From Rhodobacterales bacterium (GTDB lineage: Bacteria > Pseudomonadota > Alphaproteobacteria > Rhodobacterales > Rhodobacteraceae), in assembly GCA_026400325.1 (NCBI GenBank), contig JAPLPF010000178.1, forward strand, positions 1,569-38,434: a stretch of 36,866 nucleotides of DNA. The letters are read 5' to 3'. Made by a program: the position numbers and the translations under genes. The notes beneath the pieces were generated by a model. That model worked only from the letters and a program-made list of their open reading frames with translations, had not been told where the DNA came from and searched no databases. This document shows positions 17,009 through 26,120 of the stretch, in pieces (position 1 is the first letter of the stretch; every line of letters starts with the position of its first letter).

Positions 17009-17040
17009 AAACCGGCGGCATTCAAATGCCGCCGGTTTTC
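17009..17040. terminator. strong bidirectional terminator between atpF and the GntR gene
   Basis: A perfect 13-bp stem: AAACCGGCGGCAT pairs with ATGCCGCCGGTTT around a TCAA loop (17022-17025). Runs of T follow on the plus strand, and A/T-rich sequence flanks the other side. It closes the F0 operon and can terminate the convergent GntR gene. Confidence 0.88.
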
Positions 17041-17812
17041 CTTTGTCCGATCTTGATTTCATCAGGCGCGGCAGGCGGGCAATCGTCTCGTGCTTTTCCG
17101 CCCGGGACTGGTCGGCAAAGGCCTGTTCGACAAAGTCCAGATGTGCTTCGACCGCCGCCCGCGCGGCGACCGGGTCGCGGGCCTGAACGGCAGCGTTCAT
17201 CGCGCGGTGCTGATCCAGAAGCTGGTCCCGCGTCATCCGGTTCCGGAACATCACTTGCCGATTGTAGAATACACCCTGCCGCAAGAGGTCGAACATCGAC
17301 CGCAGCATGTGCAGCATGATCACGTTGTGGCTGGCCTCGATGATGGCCATGTGAAACTCGGCATCCAGCTGGGCCTCATCCGACGGGTCGCGCTTCTGAT
17401 GTGCCACTTCCATCTTGCGAAAGATCGTGTCGATCACCCGCAGATCGGTTTCAGACCCCAGCCGCGCCGCGCGTTCCGCAGCCAGCCCCTCCATGTCGCG
17501 GCGAAAGCCAAGGTAGTCCGACACCGCCTCGTCATGGGTCGCGAACAGCTGGATCAGCGCTGGAGAAAACGCCGAGCCCAGGACTTCGGCTACAAAGACA
17601 CCTGACCCGGCCCGGCTGGTCAGAAGCCCGCGGTCGGCCAGATCTGCAATGGCATCGCGCAGGGATGGGCGCGACACGCCCAGCTTGTCGGCCATGTCAC
17701 GCTCGGACGGAAGCCTTTCGCCCGGACGCAGGATGCCGCGAAGGATCAACTGCTCGATCTGTCGGACAACCGATTGTGACAGTTTCTCGGGGGTGACTTT
17801 CAGGAATGGCAT
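17022..17812 (-). CDS. FadR/PdhR-type GntR transcriptional regulator, C-terminal tail frameshifted
   Basis: Residues 1-70 are the GntR winged helix (LSQSVVRQIEQLILRGILRP, LPSERDMADKLGVSRPSLRD). Residues 85-235 are the helical FCD effector domain, with the metal-ligand pattern D-x-x-x-H in LDAEFHMAIIEASHN and later histidines (LDQHRAMN, EAHLDFVEQAF). After EKHETIAR the open frame misses a stop and reads through the terminator and antisense to atpF as far as 16406. Restoring one base near 17063 would give RLDEIKIGQRKTGGI and a TGA in the hairpin loop at 17022-17024, a plausible native end. The effector may be a carboxylate; the target is unknown. Confidence 0.75.
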
Positions 17813-17868
17813 GCGGCGTCCTGCGCTATTGGTCGGAAATTATGACCAGTTCACGGAATGCGCAATGC

Positions 17869-17901
17869 AAAAAGGGGGGCCGGTCGCACCCAGTCCCCCC
17901 T
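17869..17901 (-). terminator. terminator of the OmpA-like lipoprotein gene
   Basis: Read on the minus strand, AGGGGGG and CCCCCCT pair around a 15-base loop and are followed by a run of T, 20 bases after the stop at 17921. Confidence 0.65.
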
Positions 17902-17920
17902 GCTGTCCTGGATCAGGCGG

Positions 17921-18577
17921 TCAGTTCGTCGGGCGGATGATGATCTCGACCCGGCGGTTCAGCGCCCGGCCTTCCGGCGTCAGGTTGGTCGAGATCGGTT
18001 GATCTTCGCCACGGCCAAAGGCGGCAAGTCGCGCGCCGGGAACACCGCTGTCGCGCAACACGTTCGCCACCGATGCGGCCCGGCGCTGCGAAAGGTCCTG
18101 GTTGTAGGCCGCAGACCCCGTACTGTCGGTATGGCCGATCACCTCGATCTGGCTGTTGGGGTATTTCAACAGACTGGTCGCCACCGCCTGCAGGTCGCTG
18201 CGCAGGTCGGGCCGGACAGCCGCGCTGCTGACGTCAAAAAGCAGGTCCTGCGGCATGTTCACCGTCAGGAACTGGCCGTTGTTGGTGACCGAGATGTTCG
18301 AGTTCAGCGAACCGCGCAGTTCGGCGGCCTGCCGGTCAAGGTCACGGCCGATCAGGGCGCCGGTGCCTGCACCCAAGGCGCCACCAAGGATCGCGCCCTT
18401 GAGTTCATTGCCGTCGCGCGCAGTCGAAGCACCTGCCACGGCGCCCACAAGGCCGCCGATGACCGCACCGTTGCGCGTCCGAGCATTCGGGTCGTTCGGA
18501 TAGGCGTTCGGGTCGACGCAGGCCGTCAGGGCAAGGCCGCCGGCCACGGCCAGGATCAGGGGGGTCTTCATCATCAT
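17921..18577 (-). CDS. OmpA-like glycine-zipper outer-membrane lipoprotein
   Basis: 218 residues. The signal peptide MMMKTPLILAVAGGLALTAC ends in a lipobox (LTAC), so the mature protein is lipidated on Cys20. A glycine-zipper region follows (GAVIGGLVGAVAGAST, then GAILGGALGAGTGALIG; about residues 36-76). The C-terminal OmpA domain (about 95-218) has the peptidoglycan-binding signature HTDSTGSAAYNQDLSQRRAA, with the D and R that contact diaminopimelate. It probably anchors the outer membrane to peptidoglycan. Three consecutive ATGs exist (18577, 18574, 18571); GAGG lies about eight bases before the first. A terminator follows. Confidence 0.85.
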   Translation of the reverse strand: MMMKTPLILAVAGGLALTACVDPNAYPNDPNARTRNGAVIGGLVGAVAGASTARDGNELKGAILGGALGAGTGALIGRDLDRQAAELRGSLNSNISVTNNGQFLTVNMPQDLLFDVSSAAVRPDLRSDLQAVATSLLKYPNSQIEVIGHTDSTGSAAYNQDLSQRRAASVANVLRDSGVPGARLAAFGRGEDQPISTNLTPEGRALNRRVEIIIRPTN

Positions 18578-18708
18578 TGCTCTCGCCTCAGGAAAAAGGG
18601 GCCCGTTTTCCGGGCTCGTAGCCACCTTATACCAAGGCCGGGCGAAGGATTGAAGTCGCAGCTTCGTGACCGTGGCTTCGGCAAGGTTTCGCCCATCGTC
18701 GCCGTCGT

Positions 18709-19539
18709 CTAAAGCCCGCTGCGGGCTGCCTCCCAGGCCAGCATCGCGCGCTTGCGCGGCAGGCCCCAGTGATAGCCGCCAAGGCCGCCATCCCGGCGCA
18801 GGGCGCGGTGGCAGGGGATCAGAAAGCTGATCGGATTGCGCCCCACAGCCGTGCCGACGGCCCGGTGTGCCAGGGGATGGCCAACCGCCCCCGCCAGATC
18901 GGCGTATGTGGTCACATGCCCCGAGGGGATGGACAGAAGCGCCTCCCAGACCTTGACCTGAAACGGAGCGCCGATCAGGTGCAACCCGGTCTGCTTGCCA
19001 CCGAATGCAGCGTCGACCAGCGGGTGCAGCGCGGTCGGGTCCTCGAAGAAATCCGCCTTCGGCCAGCGACCAAGCAGATCGGTCATCGTTGCCTCGGCCC
19101 CGACCTCGTCGGCAAAACCCATGCCGCAGATGCCACGATCTGTCGCCATCACCAGGGCCGGGCCGAAGGGGCTGTCGAACCAGCCCCAGCGGATCGTCAG
19201 CCCCGCCCCCCCCAGGGCATAGTCACCCGGGCTCATCGCCTCCCAGGTCAGGAACAGATCATGCAACCGCCCCCCGCCTGACAGCCCCACCTGATGGGCG
19301 GCGGCAAGGGTCGTGTGCCGTTCAGCCAGAAGCTTGCGCGCATGGCCCAGTGCCAGGTATTGCTGATACCGCTTCGGGCTGACGCCAACCCATTGGCTGA
19401 ACACGCGCTGGAAATGCGCCGGGCTCATCCGCATCTGCGCCGACAGGCCCTCCAGCGTCAGGCCCGGACCGCCCTTGTCGATCGCGTCCAGCGCGCGGGT
19501 GATCACCTGGTAATGGTAGGCGGGGGACTGGTCGGTCAT
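18709..19539 (-). CDS. AraC-type HTH + methylated-DNA cysteine S-methyltransferase
   Basis: 276 residues. The N-terminal AraC-like HTH covers about 5-105 (MRMSPAHFQRVFSQWVGVSP, RLHDLFLTWEAMSPGDY). The C-terminal MGMT domain (about 115-276) has the DNA-binding wing HVTTYADLAGAVGHPLAHRA and the acceptor Cys243 in LIPCHRALRRDGG. The N-terminal zinc-Cys phosphotriester domain of full-length Ada is absent, so it repairs O6-alkylguanine but cannot sense triesters the classical way. The start is chosen at 19539; 19548 is equally possible. No clear Shine-Dalgarno. Divergent from nth, another DNA repair gene. Confidence 0.87.
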   Translation of the reverse strand: MTDQSPAYHYQVITRALDAIDKGGPGLTLEGLSAQMRMSPAHFQRVFSQWVGVSPKRYQQYLALGHARKLLAERHTTLAAAHQVGLSGGGRLHDLFLTWEAMSPGDYALGGAGLTIRWGWFDSPFGPALVMATDRGICGMGFADEVGAEATMTDLLGRWPKADFFEDPTALHPLVDAAFGGKQTGLHLIGAPFQVKVWEALLSIPSGHVTTYADLAGAVGHPLAHRAVGTAVGRNPISFLIPCHRALRRDGGLGGYHWGLPRKRAMLAWEAARSGL

Positions 19540-19660
19540 GGTCGGCATCCGGGTTCGGGGATGCTCGACGAGCCGCTGTTCAGATGTAACCGGCGATCCC
19601 CTTGACCGCGACCCGTTTCCTGCGACTTGTCGCGCGGTCGAATTCGTGCTGCAAAGACCC

Positions 19661-20305
19661 ATGGTCCCACAGCTTTCCTATAGCACCCTCAAGCAGATCT
19701 TCGCCCGGTTTGCCGATACCGAGCCGCACCCGAAGGGTGAGCTTGACCACACCAACGCCTTCACCCTTCTCGTCGCCGTGGCCCTGTCGGCGCAGGCGAC
19801 CGACATCGGCGTGAACAAGGCCACTGCGCGGTTGTTCCAGATTGCCGACACACCGGAAAAGATGCTGGCCCTGGGCGAAGAGGGGTTGATTCAGCATATC
19901 AGGACCATCGGCCTTTTTCGCAACAAGGCGAAGAACGTCATCCGGCTGTCCCGGCTTCTGATCGACCGGTTCGAAAGCCAGGTCCCGTCGTCGCGTGCGG
20001 CGCTGCAATCGCTGCCGGGCGTGGGGCGGAAGACCGCGAATGTGGTGCTGTCGATGTGGTTTCATCACCCAGCTCAAGCGGTTGATACCCACATCTTCCG
20101 CGTCGGCAACCGGACGGGCATCTGTCCGGGCAAGGATGAAACCGCAGTCGAACGCGCCATCGAAGACAACGTGCCGGTCGAATACCAGGGCCACGCGCAC
20201 CACTGGCTAATCCTGCATGGCCGGTATATCTGCACCGCGCGCAACCCAAAATGCAGCATCTGCCCGATCCGGGACTGGTGCCAATACCCGGAGAAGACCG
20301 CATGA
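19661..20305 (+). CDS. nth: endonuclease III (base-excision DNA glycosylase/AP lyase)
   Basis: 214 residues, standard length. The helix-hairpin-helix LPGVGRKTANVVL contains the Schiff-base lysine K124. The catalytic aspartate is D142 in VDTHIFRV. The [4Fe-4S] loop is C191-x6-C198-x2-C201-x5-C207. It removes oxidised pyrimidines and cleaves the abasic site. The ATG at 19661 has no evident ribosome-binding site, but the earlier in-frame codons lack family character. The stop overlaps the next gene's start (ATGA), an unusual coupling of a repair enzyme with a sugar kinase. Confidence 0.95.
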   Translation: MVPQLSYSTLKQIFARFADTEPHPKGELDHTNAFTLLVAVALSAQATDIGVNKATARLFQIADTPEKMLALGEEGLIQHIRTIGLFRNKAKNVIRLSRLLIDRFESQVPSSRAALQSLPGVGRKTANVVLSMWFHHPAQAVDTHIFRVGNRTGICPGKDETAVERAIEDNVPVEYQGHAHHWLILHGRYICTARNPKCSICPIRDWCQYPEKTA

Positions 20306-21285
20306 AGCCCTACAAGGTCGTCGGCATCGGCAATGCCATCGTCGATGTGTTCTCGACCGCCGATGACAGCTTTCTGGACCTGATGGGCATCCAGAAGGGC
20401 ATCATGCAACTGGTCGAACGCGAGCGGGGCGAGCTTTTGTACAGCGCGATGACCAACCGCCAGCAGGCCCCGGGCGGGTCGGTCGCAAACACGCTGGCGG
20501 GTCTGGGCAACCTGGGTCTGACCACCGCTTTCATCGGGCGGGTGCACGATGACGCGTTGGGCAGGTTCTACGCCCGGACCATGGCGGATGAGGGCACCGA
20601 TTTCGTCAATCCCCCCGTCCCGGGGGGCGAGCTTCCGACCTCGCGGTCGATGATCTTCGTCAGCCCGGATGGCGAGCGGTCGATGAACACCTATCTTGGG
20701 ATTTCGTCCGAGCTTGGGCCCGAAGATGTGTCTGATTCCGTTGCCGGTCAGGCCGAATTCCTGTTTCTGGAAGGCTATCTTTACGACAAGCCCAAAGGGA
20801 AGCAGGCCTTCGAACGCGCGGTGGACCTTTGCCACAGGGCCGGCGGCAAGGCCGGCATCGCGCTTTCAGACCCCTTCTGCGTTGACCGGCACCGCGATGA
20901 CTTTCGCCGTCTGGTCAAGTCGCTGGACTATGTGATCGGCAACGAACACGAATGGGCGTCGCTGTATCAGACCGGGCTTTCCGAGGCGCTGGAGCAGGCG
21001 TCGCGGGACGCGGGACTGGTTGTCTGCACCCGTTCTGGACATGACGTGATCGTGGTCAGGGGTGGCGAACAAGCCATCGTCCCGGTGCGCCGCGTGACCC
21101 CGGTCGATGCCACCGGCGCGGGCGACCAGTTCGCCGCCGGGTTCCTGTACGGTCTGGCAACCGGCCAGTCGCTGGCTGTCGCGGGCCGCATGGGCTGCGT
21201 TGCCGCGGCAGAGGTCATCAGCCATTTCGGCGCGCGTCCCGAGACCGATCTCTTCCGCCTTTTCCAGCAGGAAAGTCTGCTCTGA
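20302..21285 (+). CDS. PfkB-family kinase, adenosine kinase-like
   Basis: 327 residues of the ribokinase/PfkB fold. The N-terminal substrate region reads VVGIGNAIVDVFSTADDSFL, with a Gly-rich APGGSVANTLAGLGNLG block (about residues 56-72). The ATP/anion-hole signature DATGAGDQFAAGFLYGL carries the catalytic D275. The GNAIVDV start and PGGSVANT block are typical of the adenosine-kinase-like subgroup common in alphaproteobacteria, but sugar kinases share the fold, so the substrate is tentative. Starts inside the nth stop codon. Confidence 0.82.
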   Translation: MKPYKVVGIGNAIVDVFSTADDSFLDLMGIQKGIMQLVERERGELLYSAMTNRQQAPGGSVANTLAGLGNLGLTTAFIGRVHDDALGRFYARTMADEGTDFVNPPVPGGELPTSRSMIFVSPDGERSMNTYLGISSELGPEDVSDSVAGQAEFLFLEGYLYDKPKGKQAFERAVDLCHRAGGKAGIALSDPFCVDRHRDDFRRLVKSLDYVIGNEHEWASLYQTGLSEALEQASRDAGLVVCTRSGHDVIVVRGGEQAIVPVRRVTPVDATGAGDQFAAGFLYGLATGQSLAVAGRMGCVAAAEVISHFGARPETDLFRLFQQESLL

Positions 21286-21353
21286 GACTTACGGGCAGGT
21301 GGGCCGACGATCCTTTCCCGCTGCGCAACGCCGCAAGTCCGGGACGTGCCGGA

Positions 21354-22382
21354 TCACACCTCAGCCGGTGAGAAATCGAACTTCATCCGGTGCCGATAGA
21401 TCTGGCCGGGGTCCAGCCGGGCGGATGGGAAATGCGGCCGGTTCGGCGAATCCGGAAAGCGTTGCGTCTCGACGGCAAAGCCCGCAAAGCGCGCATGGCG
21501 CGTGCCCGACTTGCCCGGCCCGCCGTTGAAATGTGCGCCGGTGTAAAGCTGGACACCCGGTTCGCTTGATGCCATGCGCATCCGGCGACCCGACGCCGGG
21601 TCAACCGCCTCAAGACAGGGACGCAGGCCATCGGCCCCCAATGGCCACGACAGGCAAAGGGTGTGGTCAAACCCGCCCGACCCCGGCATCCTTGCGCCAA
21701 TCGGCCGCGACCGGCGGAAATCGAAGGCCGTGCCTTCGACCGACACAACCTCGCCCGTCGGGATCAGGCGCTCGTCAACCGGCAGGTAGAACCCCGCATC
21801 GACCTGAAGGTGCTGCGCCAGAACATCCCCTGACCCGTGCCCGGCAAGGTTGAAGTAGGCGTGATTGACCATATTGATCACGGTTGGTGCGTCTGCCTCT
21901 GCCTCCATCTCGATCTCAAGCGTCAAGCCGTTGATCCGGTAGGTCACGCGGCAGGCCGCCGCGCCGGGAAAGCCCATTTCGCCGTCAGCCGACGTGGCAC
22001 AAAAGGTCACATGCGACGCCGAACGGCTTTCGATGTCCCAGACCTTCAGGTCAAATCCTGCCGCGCCGCCATGCAGATGCTGATCCCCCTCATTGCGGTC
22101 CAGGTTCACCGGTTGGCCATCCAGCACGAACCTGCCCCCGGCAATCCGGTTGGAGTAGCGCCCGCAGGTGGCCCCAAGGTAACCCCCTTGGGTCAGATAG
22201 TCCTGCAGCGTGTCATGGCCAAGAACGATGTCGGCCGGGGTTCCACCATGGTCGGGCACCCAAAGCTCTGTCAGCCGCGCGCCAAGACTTATCAGGGTCA
22301 GTCGCAATCCCGCGGCGCTGGTCAGCGTAACGGCATTGACCGGCGTGTCACCGATCTGACCGAAGCTGGTGATATCCGGCAT
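21354..22382 (-). CDS. galM: aldose 1-epimerase (mutarotase)
   Basis: 342 residues. LGATCGRYSNRIAGGRFVLD (about 70-89) with the conserved Asn-Arg, HLHGGAAGFDLKVWD (about 103-117) containing the first active-site His, and VNHAYFNLAGHGSGD (about 173-187) with the catalytic His are all family hallmarks. The catalytic Glu is expected in AVETQRFPDSPN near residue 310. It interconverts alpha and beta anomers of galactose or arabinose. Last gene of the chvE-ggu sugar cluster, 82 bases after the dehydrogenase, where it would feed the correct anomer to that enzyme. Confidence 0.92.
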   Translation of the reverse strand: MPDITSFGQIGDTPVNAVTLTSAAGLRLTLISLGARLTELWVPDHGGTPADIVLGHDTLQDYLTQGGYLGATCGRYSNRIAGGRFVLDGQPVNLDRNEGDQHLHGGAAGFDLKVWDIESRSASHVTFCATSADGEMGFPGAAACRVTYRINGLTLEIEMEAEADAPTVINMVNHAYFNLAGHGSGDVLAQHLQVDAGFYLPVDERLIPTGEVVSVEGTAFDFRRSRPIGARMPGSGGFDHTLCLSWPLGADGLRPCLEAVDPASGRRMRMASSEPGVQLYTGAHFNGGPGKSGTRHARFAGFAVETQRFPDSPNRPHFPSARLDPGQIYRHRMKFDFSPAEV

Positions 22383-22464
22383 GGCGTCCCTCTTTTCCGT
22401 GATCGAACTCTGCCGGGAAAGGCCCGGCCTGCGCCTTGGGTAGCCTTTTGCGGATGCGGGCAGG

Positions 22465-23388
22465 TCAGAAGTTGAAAGCTGCGGTCACGTCGCGCCGCCC
22501 CAGGGTCATCGCATCGGCAACATGCACCATCGGGGCAAGGTCGACGTCGCTTTGCCCCCTTCGACAAAGGTCGGCCATGCGGGCGTAAAGGGCGGGGTAT
22601 TCGCCCATGATGTGCGCTTCGCCCGAGACGGTCTTGCCGTTCAGTTCCAGCACATTGCCGCCCATCCGCAAGGCAAGTCGGCCTTGCGGGGTCTCGACCT
22701 CGATATCCCAGGTCTGCGGGCCTTCCTGCCGCCAGTCGAAGTCGGCGGTGACGTTGCCCGAAAAGGCCAGCGCCGCCGCGATGGGGGTCTGGCGGTTTTC
22801 CGGGAAGGTCAGCGTGGCCCCGGTCAGGTGGATCGGCGCGGGCAGGATCTCGGTCAGGATCGAAAGGGCGTTGATGCCGGGATCGAAGACGCCCATTCCG
22901 CCGGGCTCGAACACCCAGTCCTGGCCGGGGTGCCATTTGCGCACGTCCTCGCGCCAGGTGATGTGGGCGCGCGTGACAGCCTTGCCTTGCAGCCATGCCT
23001 TCGCCGGGGCGACCGCCTGCGCCATCCGGCTGTGCCAGGTGGCGTAAAGGGTCAGGCCTTGCATGGCCGCAAGGTCCTGCAGCGCATGGATTTCCGCCAG
23101 CGTCGCGCCCGGCGGTTTCTCCAGCATCACGTGGCGTCCGGCATCCAGCGCGGCCTTGGCATAGGCGAAACGCGGGACGGGCGGCAGGGCCAGCGAGACA
23201 ACCGGAATGTCGGGGCGGGCGGCAAGCATCGCCTCGATCGTGGTAAAACTTTCCACGCCCGGGACAGTCCCGCTGCGGCTGACCGTGGCGGCCAGCGTCC
23301 AGTCGGTGCTTGCCTTGATGGCCGGGACATGCTGGTCCACCGCGATCTTGCCGATCCCGACAAGCGCCACCTGCATCCGGTCGGTCAT
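22465..23388 (-). CDS. L-arabinose/D-galactose 1-dehydrogenase (Gfo/Idh/MocA family)
   Basis: 307 residues. The NAD(P)-binding Rossmann motif is VALVGIGKIAVDQHVPAI (about 7-24). The conserved MLEKPPGATLAEI (about 87-99) carries the catalytic lysine in E-K-P. The C-terminal substrate-side block WREDVRKWHPGQDWVFEPGG and FDPGINALSI matches what I recall of Azospirillum arabinose 1-dehydrogenase and rhizobial galactose dehydrogenase. It oxidises the aldose to the lactone. Its ATG shares a base with the stop of the dehydratase (TGATG), so translation is coupled. Which sugar is preferred cannot be told. Confidence 0.85.
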   Translation of the reverse strand: MTDRMQVALVGIGKIAVDQHVPAIKASTDWTLAATVSRSGTVPGVESFTTIEAMLAARPDIPVVSLALPPVPRFAYAKAALDAGRHVMLEKPPGATLAEIHALQDLAAMQGLTLYATWHSRMAQAVAPAKAWLQGKAVTRAHITWREDVRKWHPGQDWVFEPGGMGVFDPGINALSILTEILPAPIHLTGATLTFPENRQTPIAAALAFSGNVTADFDWRQEGPQTWDIEVETPQGRLALRMGGNVLELNGKTVSGEAHIMGEYPALYARMADLCRRGQSDVDLAPMVHVADAMTLGRRDVTAAFNF

Positions 23389-25133
23389 CAGTGGCTCTCC
23401 CGCGCGACCGCATTGCCGCGGCAGCCGACAAGAAAGTCCATGTCGGCCCCTTTGTGCGCGCCCTCGACGTGGTCATGGTAAAGTTTCGCATAGCCCGAGG
23501 CTGGCGGTTCGACCGCCGGTTTCCAGGCCGCCATCCGGATCTGGAATTCGAGGTCCGAGATGGACAGGTGCAGACGGCGATTGGCCACATCCAGCTCGAT
23601 CATGTCGCCGTTGCGGACGATGGCAAGGGGGCCACCCCGCGCCGCCTCGGGGCTGGTGTGCAGGACCACCGTTCCATAGGCCGTGCCCGACATCCGCGCG
23701 TCACTGATGCGGACCATGTCGGTGATGCCCTTGCGCAGTACCTTGGGCGGCAGGCCCATGTTGCCGACCTCGGCCATGCCGGGATAGCCGCGGGGGCCGC
23801 AGTTCTTCAACACCATCACGCAGGTTTCGTCGATGTCCAGCGCCTCGTCGTTGATGCGGGCCTTGTAGTCGTCGATATCCTCGAACACCACGGCACGGCC
23901 CTTGTGCTGCATCAGTGCAGGCGTTGCGGCCGAAGGTTTCAGGACCGCGCCTTCGGGGGCAAGGTTGCCCCTCAGCACCACGATCCCGCCCGATTGGGTC
24001 AGCGCCTTTTCGGCCGGCAGGATCACGTCGTCGTTGTCGATGCGGGCGGCCTTCACCTCGTCCCAGATCGGCCCGCCGGAAACGGTCAGCGCCTCGCGTT
24101 CCAGAAGCCCGGCTTCGCCGAGACGCCGGATCACGGCGGGCAGACCCCCCGCATAGAAGAATTCCTCCATCAGGTACTTGCCCGAGGGCATCAGGTTCAC
24201 GATGGTCGGCACGTCCCGGCCCCACTGGTCCCAGTCGTCCAGCGTCAGATCTACCCCGCAGCGACCCGCGATGGCCAGAAGGTGGATGACGGCATTGGTC
24301 GACCCGCCGATCGCGGCATTGGTGCGGATCGCGTTCATGAACGCCTCTCGCGACAGGATATGGCTGGGACGCAGGTCATCCTTCACCATCTGCACGATGC
24401 GCCGCCCGGTCAGCTGCGCCATGACGCGGCGGCGGCTGTCCACCGCCGGGATCGCGGCGTTGCCGGACAAGGTCATCCCCAGCGCTTCGACCATGCTGGC
24501 CATTGTGCTGGCGGTGCCCATGGTGTTGCACGATCCAGGGCTGCGGGACATGGAGGCCTCTGCTTCGACAAACTCTTCCGCCGTCATCTCGCCCGCCTTC
24601 ACGGCTTCGGAGAATTTCCACAGATGCGTGCCCGACCCGACCCGCTCGCCCCGGAAATAGCCATTCAGCATCGGCCCGCCACTGACCATGATCGTCGGCA
24701 GGTCCACACTTGCAGCGCCCATCAGAAGCGAGGGCGTGGTCTTGTCGCAACCGACAAGGCAGACGACGCCATCCATCTGCTGGCCACGAATGGTTTCCTC
24801 GACCGCCATGGCAGCAAGGTTGCGGAACATCATCGCGGTGGGGCGAAAGCCGGACTCGGACACGCTGAAGACGGGGACGATGACGGGGAAGCCGCCAGCC
24901 TCATACACGCCGTGTTTGACCCGCTCGGCGAGGTCGTTGAGGTGCGCGTTGCAGGGGTTCAGCTCGGAAAAGGTGTTCAGGATGCCGATCACCGGGCGGC
25001 CGTCGAACAGGTCGGCGGGCAGGCCCTGGTTCTTCATCCAGGACCGGTGATAGATCGCGTCTTTCGACGTGCCCGCAAACCATTCCTGGCTGCGCAGTTT
25101 CCGGGGCCAGGGGGCGGGCTTGAACGTGGTCAT
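23388..25133 (-). CDS. araC: L-arabonate (or related aldonate) dehydratase, IlvD/Edd family
   Basis: 581 residues, the length of pentonate dehydratases. Fe-S ligands are expected at Cys in NPCNAHL (about 60-66), GCDKTTPS (about 128-135) and SPGSCNTMGTASTM (about 198-211), all visible. The Mg2+/substrate block GGSTNAVIHLLAIA and the C-terminal ISDARMSGTAYGTVVLH are conserved. It removes water from L-arabonate or galactonate to give the 2-keto-3-deoxy acid. ATG 25133 is chosen because the family N-terminus starts there. This araC is the dehydratase name from Azospirillum, not the AraC regulator. Confidence 0.87.
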   Translation of the reverse strand: MTTFKPAPWPRKLRSQEWFAGTSKDAIYHRSWMKNQGLPADLFDGRPVIGILNTFSELNPCNAHLNDLAERVKHGVYEAGGFPVIVPVFSVSESGFRPTAMMFRNLAAMAVEETIRGQQMDGVVCLVGCDKTTPSLLMGAASVDLPTIMVSGGPMLNGYFRGERVGSGTHLWKFSEAVKAGEMTAEEFVEAEASMSRSPGSCNTMGTASTMASMVEALGMTLSGNAAIPAVDSRRRVMAQLTGRRIVQMVKDDLRPSHILSREAFMNAIRTNAAIGGSTNAVIHLLAIAGRCGVDLTLDDWDQWGRDVPTIVNLMPSGKYLMEEFFYAGGLPAVIRRLGEAGLLEREALTVSGGPIWDEVKAARIDNDDVILPAEKALTQSGGIVVLRGNLAPEGAVLKPSAATPALMQHKGRAVVFEDIDDYKARINDEALDIDETCVMVLKNCGPRGYPGMAEVGNMGLPPKVLRKGITDMVRISDARMSGTAYGTVVLHTSPEAARGGPLAIVRNGDMIELDVANRRLHLSISDLEFQIRMAAWKPAVEPPASGYAKLYHDHVEGAHKGADMDFLVGCRGNAVARESH

Positions 25134-25143
25134 TTCAGGAACC

Positions 25144-26112
25144 TCAAAGCGGAAGGACTTGGGTCGCGCCGGCCGTGACGGGCGCGAAGGACAGGGTATT
25201 GCGCAACGGTTGGCCGAAGGCTTCGGCCGTGATCTCGAACGTGTCGCCGGGTTCGGTCTTGATGCCATCGGCGTAGGACAGGGTGGCCGTGCCGAAGAAG
25301 TGGACATGCAGATCACCCGGCTGGCGGAAGATCGGGTACTTGAAGTGGTGGTGCTCCAGATTTGCAAGCGTGTGGGACATGTTCGCCTCACCACTCAGGA
25401 ACGGCTTTTCCCAGATTGCCCTGCCGCCGCGCAGGATGCGGCTGGTGCCACGGATATCGGCGGGCAGATCGCCCACCAGAATCTCGGGCCCGTAAGAGGC
25501 GACGCGCAGCTTGGAATGGGCGAGGTAGAGGTAGTTCACACGTTCCGTCACATGGTCGGAAAACTCGTTTCCCAGGGCCCAGCCGATGCGGTGCGGCGTG
25601 CCGTCGGGGCCGATCAGGTAGATACCGGCAACCTCCGGCTCCTCGCCGCCATCCTCGGCGAAACCCGGGGCCTCCAGGGCGGCACCGGGGGCGATGGCTG
25701 CGTGGCCGTTGCCCTTGTAGAACCATTCCGGCTGCGCGCCGACCTGACCCCTGGCGGGACGCCCGCCCTCCAGCCCCATGCGGAACATCTTCATGCTGTC
25801 GGTCAGCGTTTCCACATCCGAAAGCTTCGCGTGCATCGCGTCGCGGGCCGAGGCGCTGCCGAGGTGGGTGAGGCCGGTTCCAGTCAGGTGCAGGTGCGCG
25901 GGATCGGGGTGGGAGACGGGCAGGTCGAATCCGGCGCGGGAAAGGTCCACGCTTTCGCCAAGGCCCCGAAGCGCGACCTCTGCCGCCAGACCATGGCCTG
26001 CCGCAATGGCAGCTTCGGCCAGCGCATAGACCGAGGGGGTGCCCCGGACAATGCGCGCATCGGCACCCTCTCGCGCGACAACGCCCGCGCCGATGACGGT
26101 GGAAAGATGCAT
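25144..26112 (-). CDS. gguC: GguC/AraD1-family protein, probable 2-keto-3-deoxy-L-arabonate dehydratase
   Basis: 322 residues of the fumarylacetoacetate-hydrolase-like AraD1 group. GAQPEWFYKGNGHAAIAPGA (about 124-143) and EEPEVAGIYLIGPDG are characteristic, as is the metal-site region GWALGNEFSDHVTERVNYLY (about 175-194). In the Agrobacterium gguABC operon the third gene is of this family. Its place directly before the aldonate dehydratase supports a role on 2-keto-3-deoxyarabonate. ATG 26112 has GAGG upstream; a GTG at 26124 overlapping the gguB stop is the alternative. Confidence 0.85.
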   Translation of the reverse strand: MHLSTVIGAGVVAREGADARIVRGTPSVYALAEAAIAAGHGLAAEVALRGLGESVDLSRAGFDLPVSHPDPAHLHLTGTGLTHLGSASARDAMHAKLSDVETLTDSMKMFRMGLEGGRPARGQVGAQPEWFYKGNGHAAIAPGAALEAPGFAEDGGEEPEVAGIYLIGPDGTPHRIGWALGNEFSDHVTERVNYLYLAHSKLRVASYGPEILVGDLPADIRGTSRILRGGRAIWEKPFLSGEANMSHTLANLEHHHFKYPIFRQPGDLHVHFFGTATLSYADGIKTEPGDTFEITAEAFGQPLRNTLSFAPVTAGATQVLPL

Positions 26113-26120
26113 GTCCGGCC

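Noticed and set aside
23391-25178. 595-codon plus-strand frame over the dehydratase
   Set aside because: Antisense to a fully conserved IlvD/Edd enzyme.
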